A DNA stretch of 64,000 nucleotides. Source: Actinoplanes philippinensis (GTDB lineage: Bacteria; Actinomycetota; Actinomycetes; Mycobacteriales; Micromonosporaceae). The position numbers and the translations under genes are program-made. Below the pieces are notes generated by a model. That model saw only the letters and a program-made list of their open reading frames with translations, made no database searches and was not told where the DNA came from. Below are positions 25,272-33,520 of the stretch, one piece after another (the stretch's first letter is position 1; each line of letters begins with the position of its first letter). The stretch lies in assembly GCF_900113015.1 (NCBI RefSeq), contig NZ_FONV01000007.1, forward strand, positions 487,868 through 551,867, in the 5' to 3' direction.

Positions 25272-25691
25272 GAGACACATCACCCAGCGGCACACCAGCG
25301 CCGCATCCCACCCGGAGACAAATCACCCAGCGGCACGCCACCGCTGCTTCCGGCCCTGAGACGATCGCCCAGCGGCACGCCAACGCTGCCTCCGGCCCTG
25401 AGACGATCGCCCGGCGGCACGGCATCGCTGCTTCCGGCCTGCGACGATCGCCCGGCCGCACGGCATCGCTGCTTCCGGCCCTGGCGACGATCACCCAGCG
25501 GCACGCCAACGCTGCCTCCGGCCCTGCGACGATCACCCGGCGGCACGCCAACGCTGCCTCCGGCCCTGCGACGATCGCCCGGCGGCACGCCAACGCTGCC
25601 TCCGGCCCTGCGACGATCACCCGGCGGCACGCCAACGCTGCCTCCGGCCCTGCGACGATCGCCCGGCGGCACGGCATCGCTGCTTCCGGGC
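25272..25691. repeat. Tandem array of ten 42-bp units
   Basis: Ten head-to-tail units of 41-43 bp, each starting GAGAC or GCGAC and carrying CGGCACGCCAACGCTGCCTCC or a close variant. Units 6-9 are nearly identical; the outer ones are diverged. The unit is a multiple of three, so two minus-strand frames stay open as 14-residue repeats (CRRAIVAGPEAALA in one frame), but there is no ribosome-binding site and no recognisable domain. There are no distinct spacers, so this is a minisatellite and not a CRISPR. It fills most of the 560-bp gap between the oxidoreductase gene and the next gene. Confidence 0.9.
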
Positions 25692-25760
25692 GGTTTTGGG
25701 GTTCGTGACGCGCCGCTGCGGGGCGGGGCGCTGATGTCGATCTCCGGGGGCGCCGGGTTT

Positions 25761-26495
25761 CTAGGTGAGGAGGGCCAGGACCGCTGACTCGCCGTCCCAG
25801 GTGCCGGTCAGGGTGGCGCCCATCGCGATCACCGGGCCGATCGTCCGGACCACGGTCAGGTCGCCGGACACGTCGCCCGGGTCGGCGGTGCTGCCGCGCA
25901 GCCGCATCGCCGGTTCCCGGGTCACCGTCAGGCCGTCGACCTCGAACTCCTCGGCGGCCTCGTGCCCACCGGAGCGGATCGTCTCGGCGACCACCGCCCG
26001 GTAGACCGGATCACCCTCGGCGTCGTAGACCCAGCGGGTGCCCAGCACCGAGTGCTCGGTGGTCCCGACCAGCCATTCGTCGGCCCCGGCCAGCGGCGCG
26101 TCCCGGTAGGTCAGCGGCACGTGCAGCAGCGGGCCGTCACCGGCGCGGACGATCAACGTCTCGATACCGACCTCGCCGGCCGGGTCGTCGAACCGGGCCG
26201 CGGCCACCCGCTCCGGCACGACGGCCGAACTGCCACTCCCGGCCGAGCCATCACTCCGGGCCGGGCCATCACTCCCGGCCGAGCCACCACTCCCGGCCGA
26301 GCCACCACTCCCGGCCGAGCCACCACTGCCGGCCGAGCCACCACTGCCGGCCGAGCCACCACTCCCGGCCGAGCCACCACTCCCGGCCGGGCTGCCGCTG
26401 CCGGCCGGGGCGCCATACCAGGGCCGGGTGGGTAGCCAGGCCGCGAGCAGTTCGAGCTTGCTGGGAACGATGGTCGCCTTGTGCAGAATCGCCAT
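25761..26495 (-). CDS. Maltokinase N-terminal-cap-like domain protein with repeat insertion
   Basis: The 244-residue protein matches stand-alone actinobacterial proteins related to the N-terminal cap of maltokinase (CG0192-like): MAILHKATIVPSKLELLAAWLPTRPW, then RFDDPAGEVGIETLIVRAGDGPLLHVPLTYR and VGTTEHSVLGTRWVYDAEGDPV. Between the first block and the rest, residues about 31-90 are an added Gly/Ser/Ala tract (GGSAGS repeats) not expected in the family. The biochemical role of the family is not settled; a link to glucan or trehalose metabolism is possible from the homology alone. Confidence 0.8.
   Translation of the reverse strand: MAILHKATIVPSKLELLAAWLPTRPWYGAPAGSGSPAGSGGSAGSGGSAGSGGSAGSGGSAGSGGSAGSGGSAGSDGPARSDGSAGSGSSAVVPERVAAARFDDPAGEVGIETLIVRAGDGPLLHVPLTYRDAPLAGADEWLVGTTEHSVLGTRWVYDAEGDPVYRAVVAETIRSGGHEAAEEFEVDGLTVTREPAMRLRGSTADPGDVSGDLTVVRTIGPVIAMGATLTGTWDGESAVLALLT
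26225..26410. repeat. 18-bp minisatellite inside the coding region
   Basis: About nine imperfect copies of an 18-bp unit (CCGGCCGAGCCACCACTC type) encode GGSAGS hexapeptides in the host gene on the minus strand. The frame is preserved, so the insertion is tolerated as a flexible loop. Confidence 0.85.
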
Positions 26496-26560
26496 GCCCG
26501 GCAGCCTAGAGCCTCACCTCGACAGGGCCGGTCCGGTCAGTCTGGGCGGATGAGGGTCTC

Positions 26561-27273
26561 CTAGGCGATTCCGGCCGCCGCGCGCCGGCCGCGGTTCTGC
26601 CGCCGCTCAACGAAGGACTGAACTGGATCAACGGCGACTGTCTCCACGCCCACGAGGCGGCGGCCGGCGGGCCGGACAGAAGTCGACCTGCCGCCCCGGC
26701 CGGTGGCCAGTGCGTGCTCGTGCAGGTGGCGGGCCACCACCACGTCCTCGACGGCCAGACCCGGCGACTTGAAGACGGTGATCTCGTCCGGGGTGGTGCG
26801 CCCGGGGAGCCGGCCGGTCAGGACCTCGCCCAGTTCGCCGCGGATGTGACCGGGATCGATCAGGTGGGTGGCGCGCCGGTAGTCGCCTGACTCGTTCAGC
26901 AGCGACTCGCGGCGGTCGGTGAACAGGGCGGCCCGGGCCAGGAGTTCGGGTTCCAGTTCGGCGGCGGTGGGGATGGACGAACCGACCGCGTTGATGTGCG
27001 TGCCCGGGTCGGCCCACTTCGCGAACAGGATCGGGTCGGTGGCTGTGGTGGCGGTGACGACGATGTCCGCGCCGGCAGGGTCGGTGGTGCCACGGTCGGC
27101 CACCCGCACCTCGTCGAAGTCGGCCGCCATCGCCCGCAGATGAGCCGGCGCCTGGGTGCCGCGACGGAAAACGGTCAGGATCCGGGCGCCGACGAGCGCG
27201 GTCAGGGCCTCGCGCATCAGCTCACGGCAGGAGTGAGCAGTTCGTGCACGTCGGAGGCGGAGAGCACCAGCAT
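26561..27273 (-). pseudogene. Ornithine cyclodeaminase/mu-crystallin family, degenerate
   Basis: The C-terminal two thirds of an ornithine cyclodeaminase-like NAD(P)-binding protein is present (ADIVVTATTATDPILFAKWADPGTHINAVGSS; LEPELLARAALFTDRRES; FKSPGLAVEDVVVARHL), 218 residues against about 310-330 for the family. An N-terminal piece, MLVLSASDVHELLTPAV (27217-27273), is in another frame and stops in a TGA overlapping the next ATG. MREALTAL is followed at once by VGARILTVF, so about 100 residues including the substrate half and the usual GAGxQ nucleotide motif are missing. A frameshift plus internal deletion is the simplest reading. Confidence 0.75.
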
Positions 27274-27340
27274 GCGATCACCCTGGAACCCGGTGGGGCC
27301 GCTCTCCCCCACCGGATTCAGCCCGGCGGGCGCGTTTCGG

Positions 27341-27414
27341 CCCGGGCCACCGCGGACGTCGCGCGGTGGCCCGGGAACTGCGTCGGCTTCGGCGGTACGG
27401 GGACACCCGTACCG
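27341..27414 (-). terminator. Double hairpin terminator after acyl-CoA dehydrogenase gene
   Basis: Two perfect stems follow the stop codon at 27424: 9 bp (27393-27401 with 27406-27414, loop GACA) and then 14 bp (27341-27354 with 27362-27375, 7-base loop). No U-run is visible. They end the three-gene minus-strand operon. Confidence 0.7.
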
Positions 27415-27423
27415 TATGAGGGT

Positions 27424-28581
27424 TTAAAGGCCCATGTCCTTGGCGATGATCATCTTCATCACCTCGGACGTGCCGCCGTAGATCCGGTTGACGCGGTTGT
27501 CGGCGTAGAGGCGGGCGATCGGGTACTCGTTGATGAAGCCGTAACCGCCGTGCAGCTGCAGGCAGCGGTCGATGACCCGGTGCGCGGCCTCGGTGCAGAA
27601 GAGTTTCGCCGAGGCGGCCTCGGCGGCGGTCAGCTCGCCCACGTCCAGCGCCTCCAGGGCCCGGTCGGCGACCGCCTGCGCGGCGTCCACCTCGGCCTGG
27701 CAGGCGGCCAGCTCGAACTTGGTGTTCTGGAAACTGGCGACCGGCTGGCCGAAGACCTTGCGGTCCTGCACGTACTGCTTGGCGAACCGGACCGCGGCGG
27801 CGGCCTGCGCGTACGCCCCGTAGGCAATGCTCAGGCGCTCCTTCGGCAGGTTCTTGCCGAGGTAGTAGAAGCCCTTGTTCTCCTCGCCGAGGCGGTCCTC
27901 GACCGGCACCTTCACGTCGACGAACGCCAGCTCGCCGGTGTCGGAGGTACGCAGGCCCAGCTTGTCGAGCTTGCGGCCGACCGAGTAGCCGGGCAGCGTG
28001 GTGTCGACGTTGAGCAGGGTGATGCCGTAACGGCGGTCGTCGGGTTTCGACGGGGAGGTCCGCGCGCAGACGATCACCCGGTCGGCGAGGACACCACCGG
28101 TGATGAAGGTCTTCGCGCCGTTGAGCACGTAGTGCGTGCCGTCCTCGCTCAGCTTCGCCGTGGTGCTCATGCCGGCCAGGTCGCTGCCGGTGCCCGGCTC
28201 GGTCATGGCCAGCGCGTACATCGTGTCGCCGGAGACGAAGTCGGGCAGCCAGCGCCGCTTCTGCTCCTCGGTGCCCAGGTCCAGCAGGTACGGCAGGCCC
28301 AGCGCGACGTGCGCCCCGGCCGCCCCGAACGAGACCCCGGCCCGCATGGTCTCCTCGGTCTGGACGGCGGCGAACTTGAAGCTGTCGATGCCGGCGCCGC
28401 CGTACTCCTCCGGCACCTCGATGCCGAACAGGCCCAGCTCGGCGAGCTGCTTGTAGAAGTCGCGCGGGACCTGGCCGTCGGCGAACCACTGGTCGTAGCG
28501 GGGCACCACCTCGGCCTCGATGAACTCCCGCAGGGTCTGGCGGAACGCCTCGTGGTCCTCGTTGAAAACAGTGCGGCGCAT
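27424..28581 (-). CDS. Acyl-CoA dehydrogenase
   Basis: The 385-residue flavoenzyme has the acyl-CoA dehydrogenase fold. The FAD-binding stretch YALAMTEPGTGSDLAGMSTTA and the FITGG region are in the middle, and the C-terminal helical domain has QLHGGYGFINEYPIARLYADNR. It oxidises an acyl-CoA at C2-C3 and passes electrons to ETF. The catalytic-base region lies in the YGGTSEVMKMIIAKDMG tail, where the preceding Glu position should be checked by alignment. It is last in an operon with an SDR and a second dehydrogenase. Chain-length or branched substrate is unknown. Confidence 0.93.
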   Translation of the reverse strand: MRRTVFNEDHEAFRQTLREFIEAEVVPRYDQWFADGQVPRDFYKQLAELGLFGIEVPEEYGGAGIDSFKFAAVQTEETMRAGVSFGAAGAHVALGLPYLLDLGTEEQKRRWLPDFVSGDTMYALAMTEPGTGSDLAGMSTTAKLSEDGTHYVLNGAKTFITGGVLADRVIVCARTSPSKPDDRRYGITLLNVDTTLPGYSVGRKLDKLGLRTSDTGELAFVDVKVPVEDRLGEENKGFYYLGKNLPKERLSIAYGAYAQAAAAVRFAKQYVQDRKVFGQPVASFQNTKFELAACQAEVDAAQAVADRALEALDVGELTAAEAASAKLFCTEAAHRVIDRCLQLHGGYGFINEYPIARLYADNRVNRIYGGTSEVMKMIIAKDMGL

Positions 28582-28599
28582 GCTCTCGCCTTGTCCTTT

Positions 28600-29349
28600 C
28601 TAGAGACGGCGTCCGCCGTCGACGTAGATCGTCTGCCCGGTGATGAAGGATGCCGCGTCACTGGCGAGGAACGCGACCACCCGGGCCACGTCCTCCGGCC
28701 GGCCGACCCGCCGCAGCGGGGTGATCTCGGCGGCCTTGGCCCGCATGTCGGCGGCGGAGATGCCGACCCGGGCGGCGGTCGCGTCGGTCATCTCGGTGAC
28801 GATGAAGCCCGGCGCCACCGCGTTGACGTTGATGTTGAACGGCCCCAGCTCCATCGCGAGAGTCCTGGTCAGGCCCTGGATGCCCGCTTTGGCGGCGGAG
28901 TAGTTGGCCTGGCCCCGGTTGCCGAGCGCGGACACGCTCGACGTGTTCACGATCTTGCCGGAGCGTTTGGCGACCATGTGCCGCTGGGCGGCCCGGCTGC
29001 ACAGGAACGCGCCGCGCAGGTGCACGTTCATCACGATGTCCCAGTCGGAGGCGGACATCTTGTGCAGCAGGTTGTCACGGAGCACGCCGGCATTGTTCAC
29101 CAGCACGTCCACCCCGCCCAACTCGCCGGCGACCTTGTTGACCACGGCGTCCACCTGGGCCTCGTCCGCGACGTCGCAGCCGAACGCGATCGCGGTCCCG
29201 CCGGACGCCTTGATCCGGTCGACGACCTCGGCGCAGGCCTGCTCGTCGAGGTCGAGCACGGCGACGGACGCTCCCTCGCGGGCGAACTGGATGGCGGTGG
29301 CGGCGCCGATACCTCTCGCGGCCCCGGTGACGATGGCGACGCGACTCAT
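28600..29349 (-). CDS. SDR family 3-oxoacyl-ACP/CoA reductase (FabG-like)
   Basis: The 249-residue short-chain dehydrogenase has the Rossmann motif TGAARGIGAA (residues 8-17), NNAG, and the catalytic Ser-Tyr-Lys (TSSVSALGNRGQANYSAAKAG). The C-terminal FITGQTIYVDGG is FabG-typical. It lies between two acyl-CoA dehydrogenase genes with short gaps (14 and 18 bp), so it more likely works as a 3-hydroxyacyl-CoA dehydrogenase in acyl-CoA breakdown than in fatty acid synthesis. Confidence 0.92.
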   Translation of the reverse strand: MSRVAIVTGAARGIGAATAIQFAREGASVAVLDLDEQACAEVVDRIKASGGTAIAFGCDVADEAQVDAVVNKVAGELGGVDVLVNNAGVLRDNLLHKMSASDWDIVMNVHLRGAFLCSRAAQRHMVAKRSGKIVNTSSVSALGNRGQANYSAAKAGIQGLTRTLAMELGPFNINVNAVAPGFIVTEMTDATAARVGISAADMRAKAAEITPLRRVGRPEDVARVVAFLASDAASFITGQTIYVDGGRRL

Positions 29350-29363
29350 TTCAACCTCCGTGG

Positions 29364-30512
29364 TCAGAACGCGCTGATCCCGGTCAGCGCACGGCCGATG
29401 AGCAGTTTCTGGATCTGGCTGGTGCCCTCGTAGAGGGTGGTGACCCGGGCGTCGCGCATGGCCTTGCCGACCGGGAACTCGTCGACGTAGCCATACCCCC
29501 CGAAGATCTGGATGGCCTGGTTGGCGGCCTTGACGGCGGACTCGGTGGCGAACAGCTTGGCCATCGACGCCTCGGTGCGGAACGGCAGGCCGCGGTCGAC
29601 CAGGTCGGCGGCACGCCAGACGAGCAGGCGGGCGGCGTCGGTCTCGACCGCCATGTCGGCGATCATCTCCTGGACCAGCTGGTAGCCGGCGATGGGCTTG
29701 CCGAACTGGGAGCGGTCCTTGGCGTACGCGATGGACGCCTCCAGGCAGCCCCGGGCCAGGCCGACCGAACCGGCGGCCACCGCGATACGGCCCTTGTCGA
29801 GGGCGGTCATCGCGATCGTGAAACCCTCGCCCTCCGCACCGAGTCTCGCTTCGTCGCCGACCCGGACCTCGTCCAGGCTGATCGAGGCGGTGGCCTGGCC
29901 GCGCAGGCCCAGTTTGCCCTTGATTTCGTTTCGAACAAATCCGCTTTTGTCGGTCGGCACCAGGAACGCTGTGATCCCCTTCGGCCCTGGGCCGCCGGTT
30001 CGCGCGAAGATCAAAGCCACCCCGGCCCAGGTGCCGTTGGTGATGAAGATCTTTTCACCGCTCAGCACCCAGTCGTCGCCATCCCGGACTGCCCTGGTGA
30101 TCAGCGAACCCGCATCGGAACCGGTGCCGGGCTCGGTCAGACCGAAGCAGCCGAGCATCTCGCCGCCGCACAGTGCGGGCAACCAGCGGGATTTTTGCTC
30201 TTCTGTGCCATATTTCTGGATGCTTTTGGAAACCAGACCCAGAGAGACCGAGACGATCCCGCGGACCGACGTGTCACCGCGGCCGAGTTCTTCCATCATC
30301 AGGCAGTACGTCAGGAAGTCACCGCCCGAGCCGCCCCACTCCTCGTCGATCCCGAGACCGAGGAAACCCAGCTCGGCGAGCTTGCCGACGATCTTCGTGT
30401 CGACCTGCTCGGCCCGGTCCCACTCGGTGGCGTGCGGCACGACCTCACGATCCACCCACTCGCGGGCCAGGTCCTGGAACTGCTGCTGTTCCGCCGTCAG
30501 GCCGAGGTCCAT
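29364..30512 (-). CDS. Acyl-CoA dehydrogenase
   Basis: The 382-residue enzyme carries the family sequences LGCFGLTEPGTGSDAGSL (FAD/substrate region), FITNGTWAGVALIFARTG, and the C-terminal QIFGGYGYVDEFPVGKAMRDARVTTLYEGTSQIQ, in which the Glu of YEGTSQIQ is the usual catalytic base. It is first in the operon and divergent from a TetR regulator gene. It differs from the second dehydrogenase of the operon, suggesting substrates of different length or branching. The 29.9-30.3 kb part has somewhat lower GC codon use than neighbours, but not enough to claim transfer. Confidence 0.94.
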   Translation of the reverse strand: MDLGLTAEQQQFQDLAREWVDREVVPHATEWDRAEQVDTKIVGKLAELGFLGLGIDEEWGGSGGDFLTYCLMMEELGRGDTSVRGIVSVSLGLVSKSIQKYGTEEQKSRWLPALCGGEMLGCFGLTEPGTGSDAGSLITRAVRDGDDWVLSGEKIFITNGTWAGVALIFARTGGPGPKGITAFLVPTDKSGFVRNEIKGKLGLRGQATASISLDEVRVGDEARLGAEGEGFTIAMTALDKGRIAVAAGSVGLARGCLEASIAYAKDRSQFGKPIAGYQLVQEMIADMAVETDAARLLVWRAADLVDRGLPFRTEASMAKLFATESAVKAANQAIQIFGGYGYVDEFPVGKAMRDARVTTLYEGTSQIQKLLIGRALTGISAF

Positions 30513-30529
30513 AGCGGCTCCCGTAATTG

Positions 30530-30573
30530 AACGCTGTCAGGTTTCTGGGGCCATGCTAACTTAACAGCGTTAG
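30530..30573. promoter_or_regulatory. Candidate TetR operator in divergent promoter
   Basis: AACGCTGT (30530-30537) and its inverted copy ACAGCGTT (30564-30571) lie between the two genes; the second copy is inside an imperfect palindrome CTAAC...GTTAG (30556-30573). TetR-type regulators of acyl-CoA genes usually bind such sites between the divergent genes. Confidence 0.5.
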
Positions 30574-30594
30574 GCAAACCAAGGGGGTCTTCAC

Positions 30595-31230
30595 ATGCCG
30601 CGGCCGACCACACCGCTGCTCAGCCAGGCCGGCATCCGCGCCTCCGCGCTGGAGATCATCGACCGTGACGGGCTCGACGGGCTCAGCATGCGCAAACTCG
30701 CCGCCGCCCTCGGCGTCTCGGCGCCCGCGCTGTACTTCCACTACCCCACCAAGGAACAGCTGCTCGACGACGTGGCCAGCGAGATCATGGAGAGGGTGGA
30801 CGTCTCCGCGTTCACCGACGGCTGGCGTGACGGGCTGCTGGCCTGGGCGCGGTCCTACCGGGCGGCGCTCGCCGAACATCCGAACATCGTGCCGTTCCTG
30901 GCCCGCGGCCCCGGCCAGCGCGACGCGTCCCTCCGCCGGGCCGACGCCATCCACGGCGGCCTGGTCGCCGCCGGCTGGCCGCCGCGCGAGGCCACCATGA
31001 TCGGCGCGTCGACGAAGTATCTTGTCCTCGGCGCGGCGATGGGCAGCTTCTCCCGCGGGTTCGTCGACGACGTGCAGGTCTACCTGGACCGCTACCCGTC
31101 CCTGGGGGACGCGCACCGGCTGCGCGAGCACGCCGACAGCGTCGACCGGGACAGCTTCGAGTTCGCCCTGCTGATGTTCGTCGACGGCCTCGCCGGGCGC
31201 CTGGCGCGGGCGGTCGTACCGCCCTCCTGA
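30595..31230 (+). CDS. TetR family transcriptional regulator
   Basis: The 211-residue protein has a TetR helix-turn-helix at about 13-60 (GIRASALEIIDRDGLDGLSMRKLAAALGV, then SAPALYFHYPTKEQLLDDVA). The C-terminal ligand-binding domain is of the TetR_C type (VPFLARGPGQRD region). It is divergent from the acyl-CoA dehydrogenase/SDR operon and probably represses it until an acyl-CoA binds. The start ATG 30595 has only a weak purine-rich region (AAGGGGG) upstream. Confidence 0.9.
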   Translation: MPRPTTPLLSQAGIRASALEIIDRDGLDGLSMRKLAAALGVSAPALYFHYPTKEQLLDDVASEIMERVDVSAFTDGWRDGLLAWARSYRAALAEHPNIVPFLARGPGQRDASLRRADAIHGGLVAAGWPPREATMIGASTKYLVLGAAMGSFSRGFVDDVQVYLDRYPSLGDAHRLREHADSVDRDSFEFALLMFVDGLAGRLARAVVPPS

Positions 31231-31292
31231 CGGCCCGCCGCCGGGCGGAAGCGCGATCTCGCCGCCCGCGGAACCAGCCGGGTGGAAACGCC

Positions 31293-32255
31293 TCACAGAC
31301 GCCTGCGGGGCAGGCCCGCGTCGGCCAGCGCCCGCCGCATGGCGGCCAGCCCGGCCGTGAAGTCGCTGCTGTCCTGCAGGTAGTAGCGGCGAAAGAACCA
31401 GGACGGCACCCGCGGCGCCCGGCGCCGGGTGAGGAAGAGCTGGTCCTGGACCTGCCGGGCCATCAGCCACAGCTCCTGGCGGGTCGCCGGGTCCTGACTG
31501 GATGCGGCGGCCTGCAGGCAGCGGGCGCGCGACCACCGGGCGACCCGGCGCCGGTCGGCGTAGATGCCGCGCTGTTCGCGGAACGTGTCCCAGCCGAGCA
31601 TCAGCAGACCGAGTGACGGCACGCACCACTGCACCAGGAAGTCGACCATCGTGGAGCCCCGGAGCAGTGCGCTGAGCAGGCCGAACGCGGTCCAGGCGAG
31701 GAGGCCGGCCAGGACGGCGCGAGCGTACCGGCGGCGGACCCGGCCGCCCCAGGCGAGGTTCTGCTGCTGGCGGGCGAGCACGTCGAACGGCGACGGCAGG
31801 CTCGGCATCGCGTACGACACCCGCAGCGAGTCCTCCGAGCCGCGGAACCGGCTGCTGAGCTTGTGCACGTCCTCGGCCGGAACCTCGTCCCCGGCGAGCA
31901 CGTGGTTCCAGCCGAGGTGGAAGAGCCGTACCTCGAAGGTCTCCTGCAGCAGCGCGGCCCGCAGCAACTCCCGGTGCGCCCAGGACGCGAGGCCCAGCGA
32001 GTAGAGCAGCGCCCAGAGCGCACCGGCCACGGTGACGGTGATGCTCAGCGAGCGGGTGAAGGCGGTGGCGTTCAGCGAGCCGGCCAGGACGGCGAGCAGC
32101 CCGGTCCCGGCCAGCGCGACGGAGACGCCGATCCGCAGGGCGGCCAGCCGTTGCACCCGGGCGTGCGACACCGACATCGCTCGGAGATGGTGACAGAGCG
32201 TCGCGTCGAGCTGACGTTGCCGCACCACGGATCGCCGATCGGACATGCGCGCCAC
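31293..32255 (-). CDS. S-4TM family-like putative pore-forming effector, orphan
   Basis: The 320-residue membrane protein has two helical hairpins: TM1 about 38-61, TM2 70-90, TM3 179-199 and TM4 204-222. A soluble loop of about 90 residues (LLQETFEVRLFHLGWN, then LARQQQNLAWGGRVRRRYA) separates them, and an R/Q-rich tail ends in QDQLFLTRRRAPRVPSWFFRR. This plan and these motifs resemble the SMODS-associated four-TM (S-4TM) putative effectors known near nucleotidyltransferase-based defence genes. No nucleotidyltransferase, sensor or nuclease gene lies beside it here. It is convergent with the tetR gene, and the next gene upstream on its own strand is none within the window's near side. Start GTG 32255 or ATG 32246. 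The family call is by pattern recognition and needs a profile search. Confidence 0.6.
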   Translation of the reverse strand: MARMSDRRSVVRQRQLDATLCHHLRAMSVSHARVQRLAALRIGVSVALAGTGLLAVLAGSLNATAFTRSLSITVTVAGALWALLYSLGLASWAHRELLRAALLQETFEVRLFHLGWNHVLAGDEVPAEDVHKLSSRFRGSEDSLRVSYAMPSLPSPFDVLARQQQNLAWGGRVRRRYARAVLAGLLAWTAFGLLSALLRGSTMVDFLVQWCVPSLGLLMLGWDTFREQRGIYADRRRVARWSRARCLQAAASSQDPATRQELWLMARQVQDQLFLTRRRAPRVPSWFFRRYYLQDSSDFTAGLAAMRRALADAGLPRRRL

Positions 32256-32341
32256 CGCCTGCCCAGGGAACTGATCTGATACGCCAAGATTATCCCCGAA
32301 ATTCAGCTACGCTCGTCTATTTCTCCAGATGGCGGGTATGG

Positions 32342-33520
32342 TCACGGCGTCGACAGCGCTTCCGTGGGTGCGAGGCGTGCGGCGCGTACCGCGGGATAGA
32401 GACCGGCGGCCCCGCCGATGGCCAGTGTCGCGGCCAGACCGCCGCCGAGCGCCCACGGCGGGATCACCCACGGCCACATCTTGTACGTGGCGTAACCGGC
32501 CGTCACCGCGGCCCCGAACAGCACTCCGCCGGCCCCGCCGAGCGCCGACAGCAGCAGCGACTCGGCGAGGAACTGCAGCCGGATCGCCCCCCGGGTCGCG
32601 CCGAGCGCCCGCCGCAGGCCGATCTCCGGGCGCCGTTCCAGCACCGAGATGACCATCGTGTTGGCCACCCCGACCCCGCCGACCAGCAGCGCGACCGCCC
32701 CGACGCCGAGGAGGAGCCCGGCGAACGCCTGACCGGTGGCCTGCTTGGCGGCGAGCGCGTCGGACGGGCGGGACACCTCGACCTCGTTCGGCGCCGACGG
32801 GTTGGCGGTCGCCGCGAGCAGTCCGCGGACGGCGGCCAGGCGGGACTCGTCGGACCGGGTCCAGACGGTGGTGGCGTGCCCGTCGAAGCCCAGCCAGCGG
32901 GTCGCCGACGGCCAGCCGACCAGGGCGGCGCTGTCCAGCTCGGCGGCGAGCGGAACCGGGTCGAGGACGCCGGTCACGGTGAACCGGACGCCACCGATCA
33001 CCACCTGCGTGTCCGGTCCGGCGGCGCCGATGCCGAGCCGTTCGGCGGCCGCGGAGCCGAGCACGACGGCGGGGAAGCTGCCGGTGCCGGCGGTGAGCCA
33101 CCGGCCGTCGCGCAGGGTGGCGCCGACCGTGGCCGGCAGGTCCTCCCGGGCCGCGGACGCGACGATCCCGCCGGTCTGCGCGGCCGGGATCTTCTCCGAG
33201 CGGTACACCTTGGCGTCGCCGCCGATCCGGCCGATCGCCGAGACCGCCTCGACGCCGTCGATCCGCTCGATCATCGACTCGGCCTCGAGCGGCAGGTCGG
33301 CCTCCTCGCCGAGCAGGGTCTGTCCCGGCCCGACGGTCAGCAGGTCGGTGCCGAGCGCCGACAGGGTGCGGTCCAGCTCCGCCCCCGACGACGAGGAGAT
33401 GCCGACGACCGCGACCATCGCCGCGATCCCGATGGCGATGCCGAGCGCGGACAGGAACGCCCGCGCCGGCCGCGCCCGCAGGCCGGCGCCGCCGACCCGG
33501 ACCACGTCGGCGAATCTCAC
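32342..33520 (-). CDS. MacB/FtsX-type ABC transporter permease
   Basis: The 392-residue protein has the MacB layout: an N-terminal helix (about 22-42, ARAFLSALGIAIGIAAMVAVVGI), an extracytoplasmic MacB_PCD domain (about 45-260) and three C-terminal helices with NTMVISVLERRPEIGLRRALGATR, the conserved cytoplasmic loop. Such permeases act as mechanotransmitters or exporters with a LolD-type ATPase and an adaptor. Its start overlaps the ATPase stop by four bases (ATGA) in the adaptor-ATPase-permease operon. Confidence 0.93.
   Translation of the reverse strand: MRFADVVRVGGAGLRARPARAFLSALGIAIGIAAMVAVVGISSSSGAELDRTLSALGTDLLTVGPGQTLLGEEADLPLEAESMIERIDGVEAVSAIGRIGGDAKVYRSEKIPAAQTGGIVASAAREDLPATVGATLRDGRWLTAGTGSFPAVVLGSAAAERLGIGAAGPDTQVVIGGVRFTVTGVLDPVPLAAELDSAALVGWPSATRWLGFDGHATTVWTRSDESRLAAVRGLLAATANPSAPNEVEVSRPSDALAAKQATGQAFAGLLLGVGAVALLVGGVGVANTMVISVLERRPEIGLRRALGATRGAIRLQFLAESLLLSALGGAGGVLFGAAVTAGYATYKMWPWVIPPWALGGGLAATLAIGGAAGLYPAVRAARLAPTEALSTP

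Noticed and set aside
25099..25677. 192-codon repeat protein on the minus strand
   Set aside because: It is an open frame through the 42-bp tandem array; no start signal or folded domain is visible, and a second frame is open too.
25272..25691. CRISPR array
   Set aside because: Units follow each other without unique spacers, the unit has no repeat/spacer division, and no cas genes are near.
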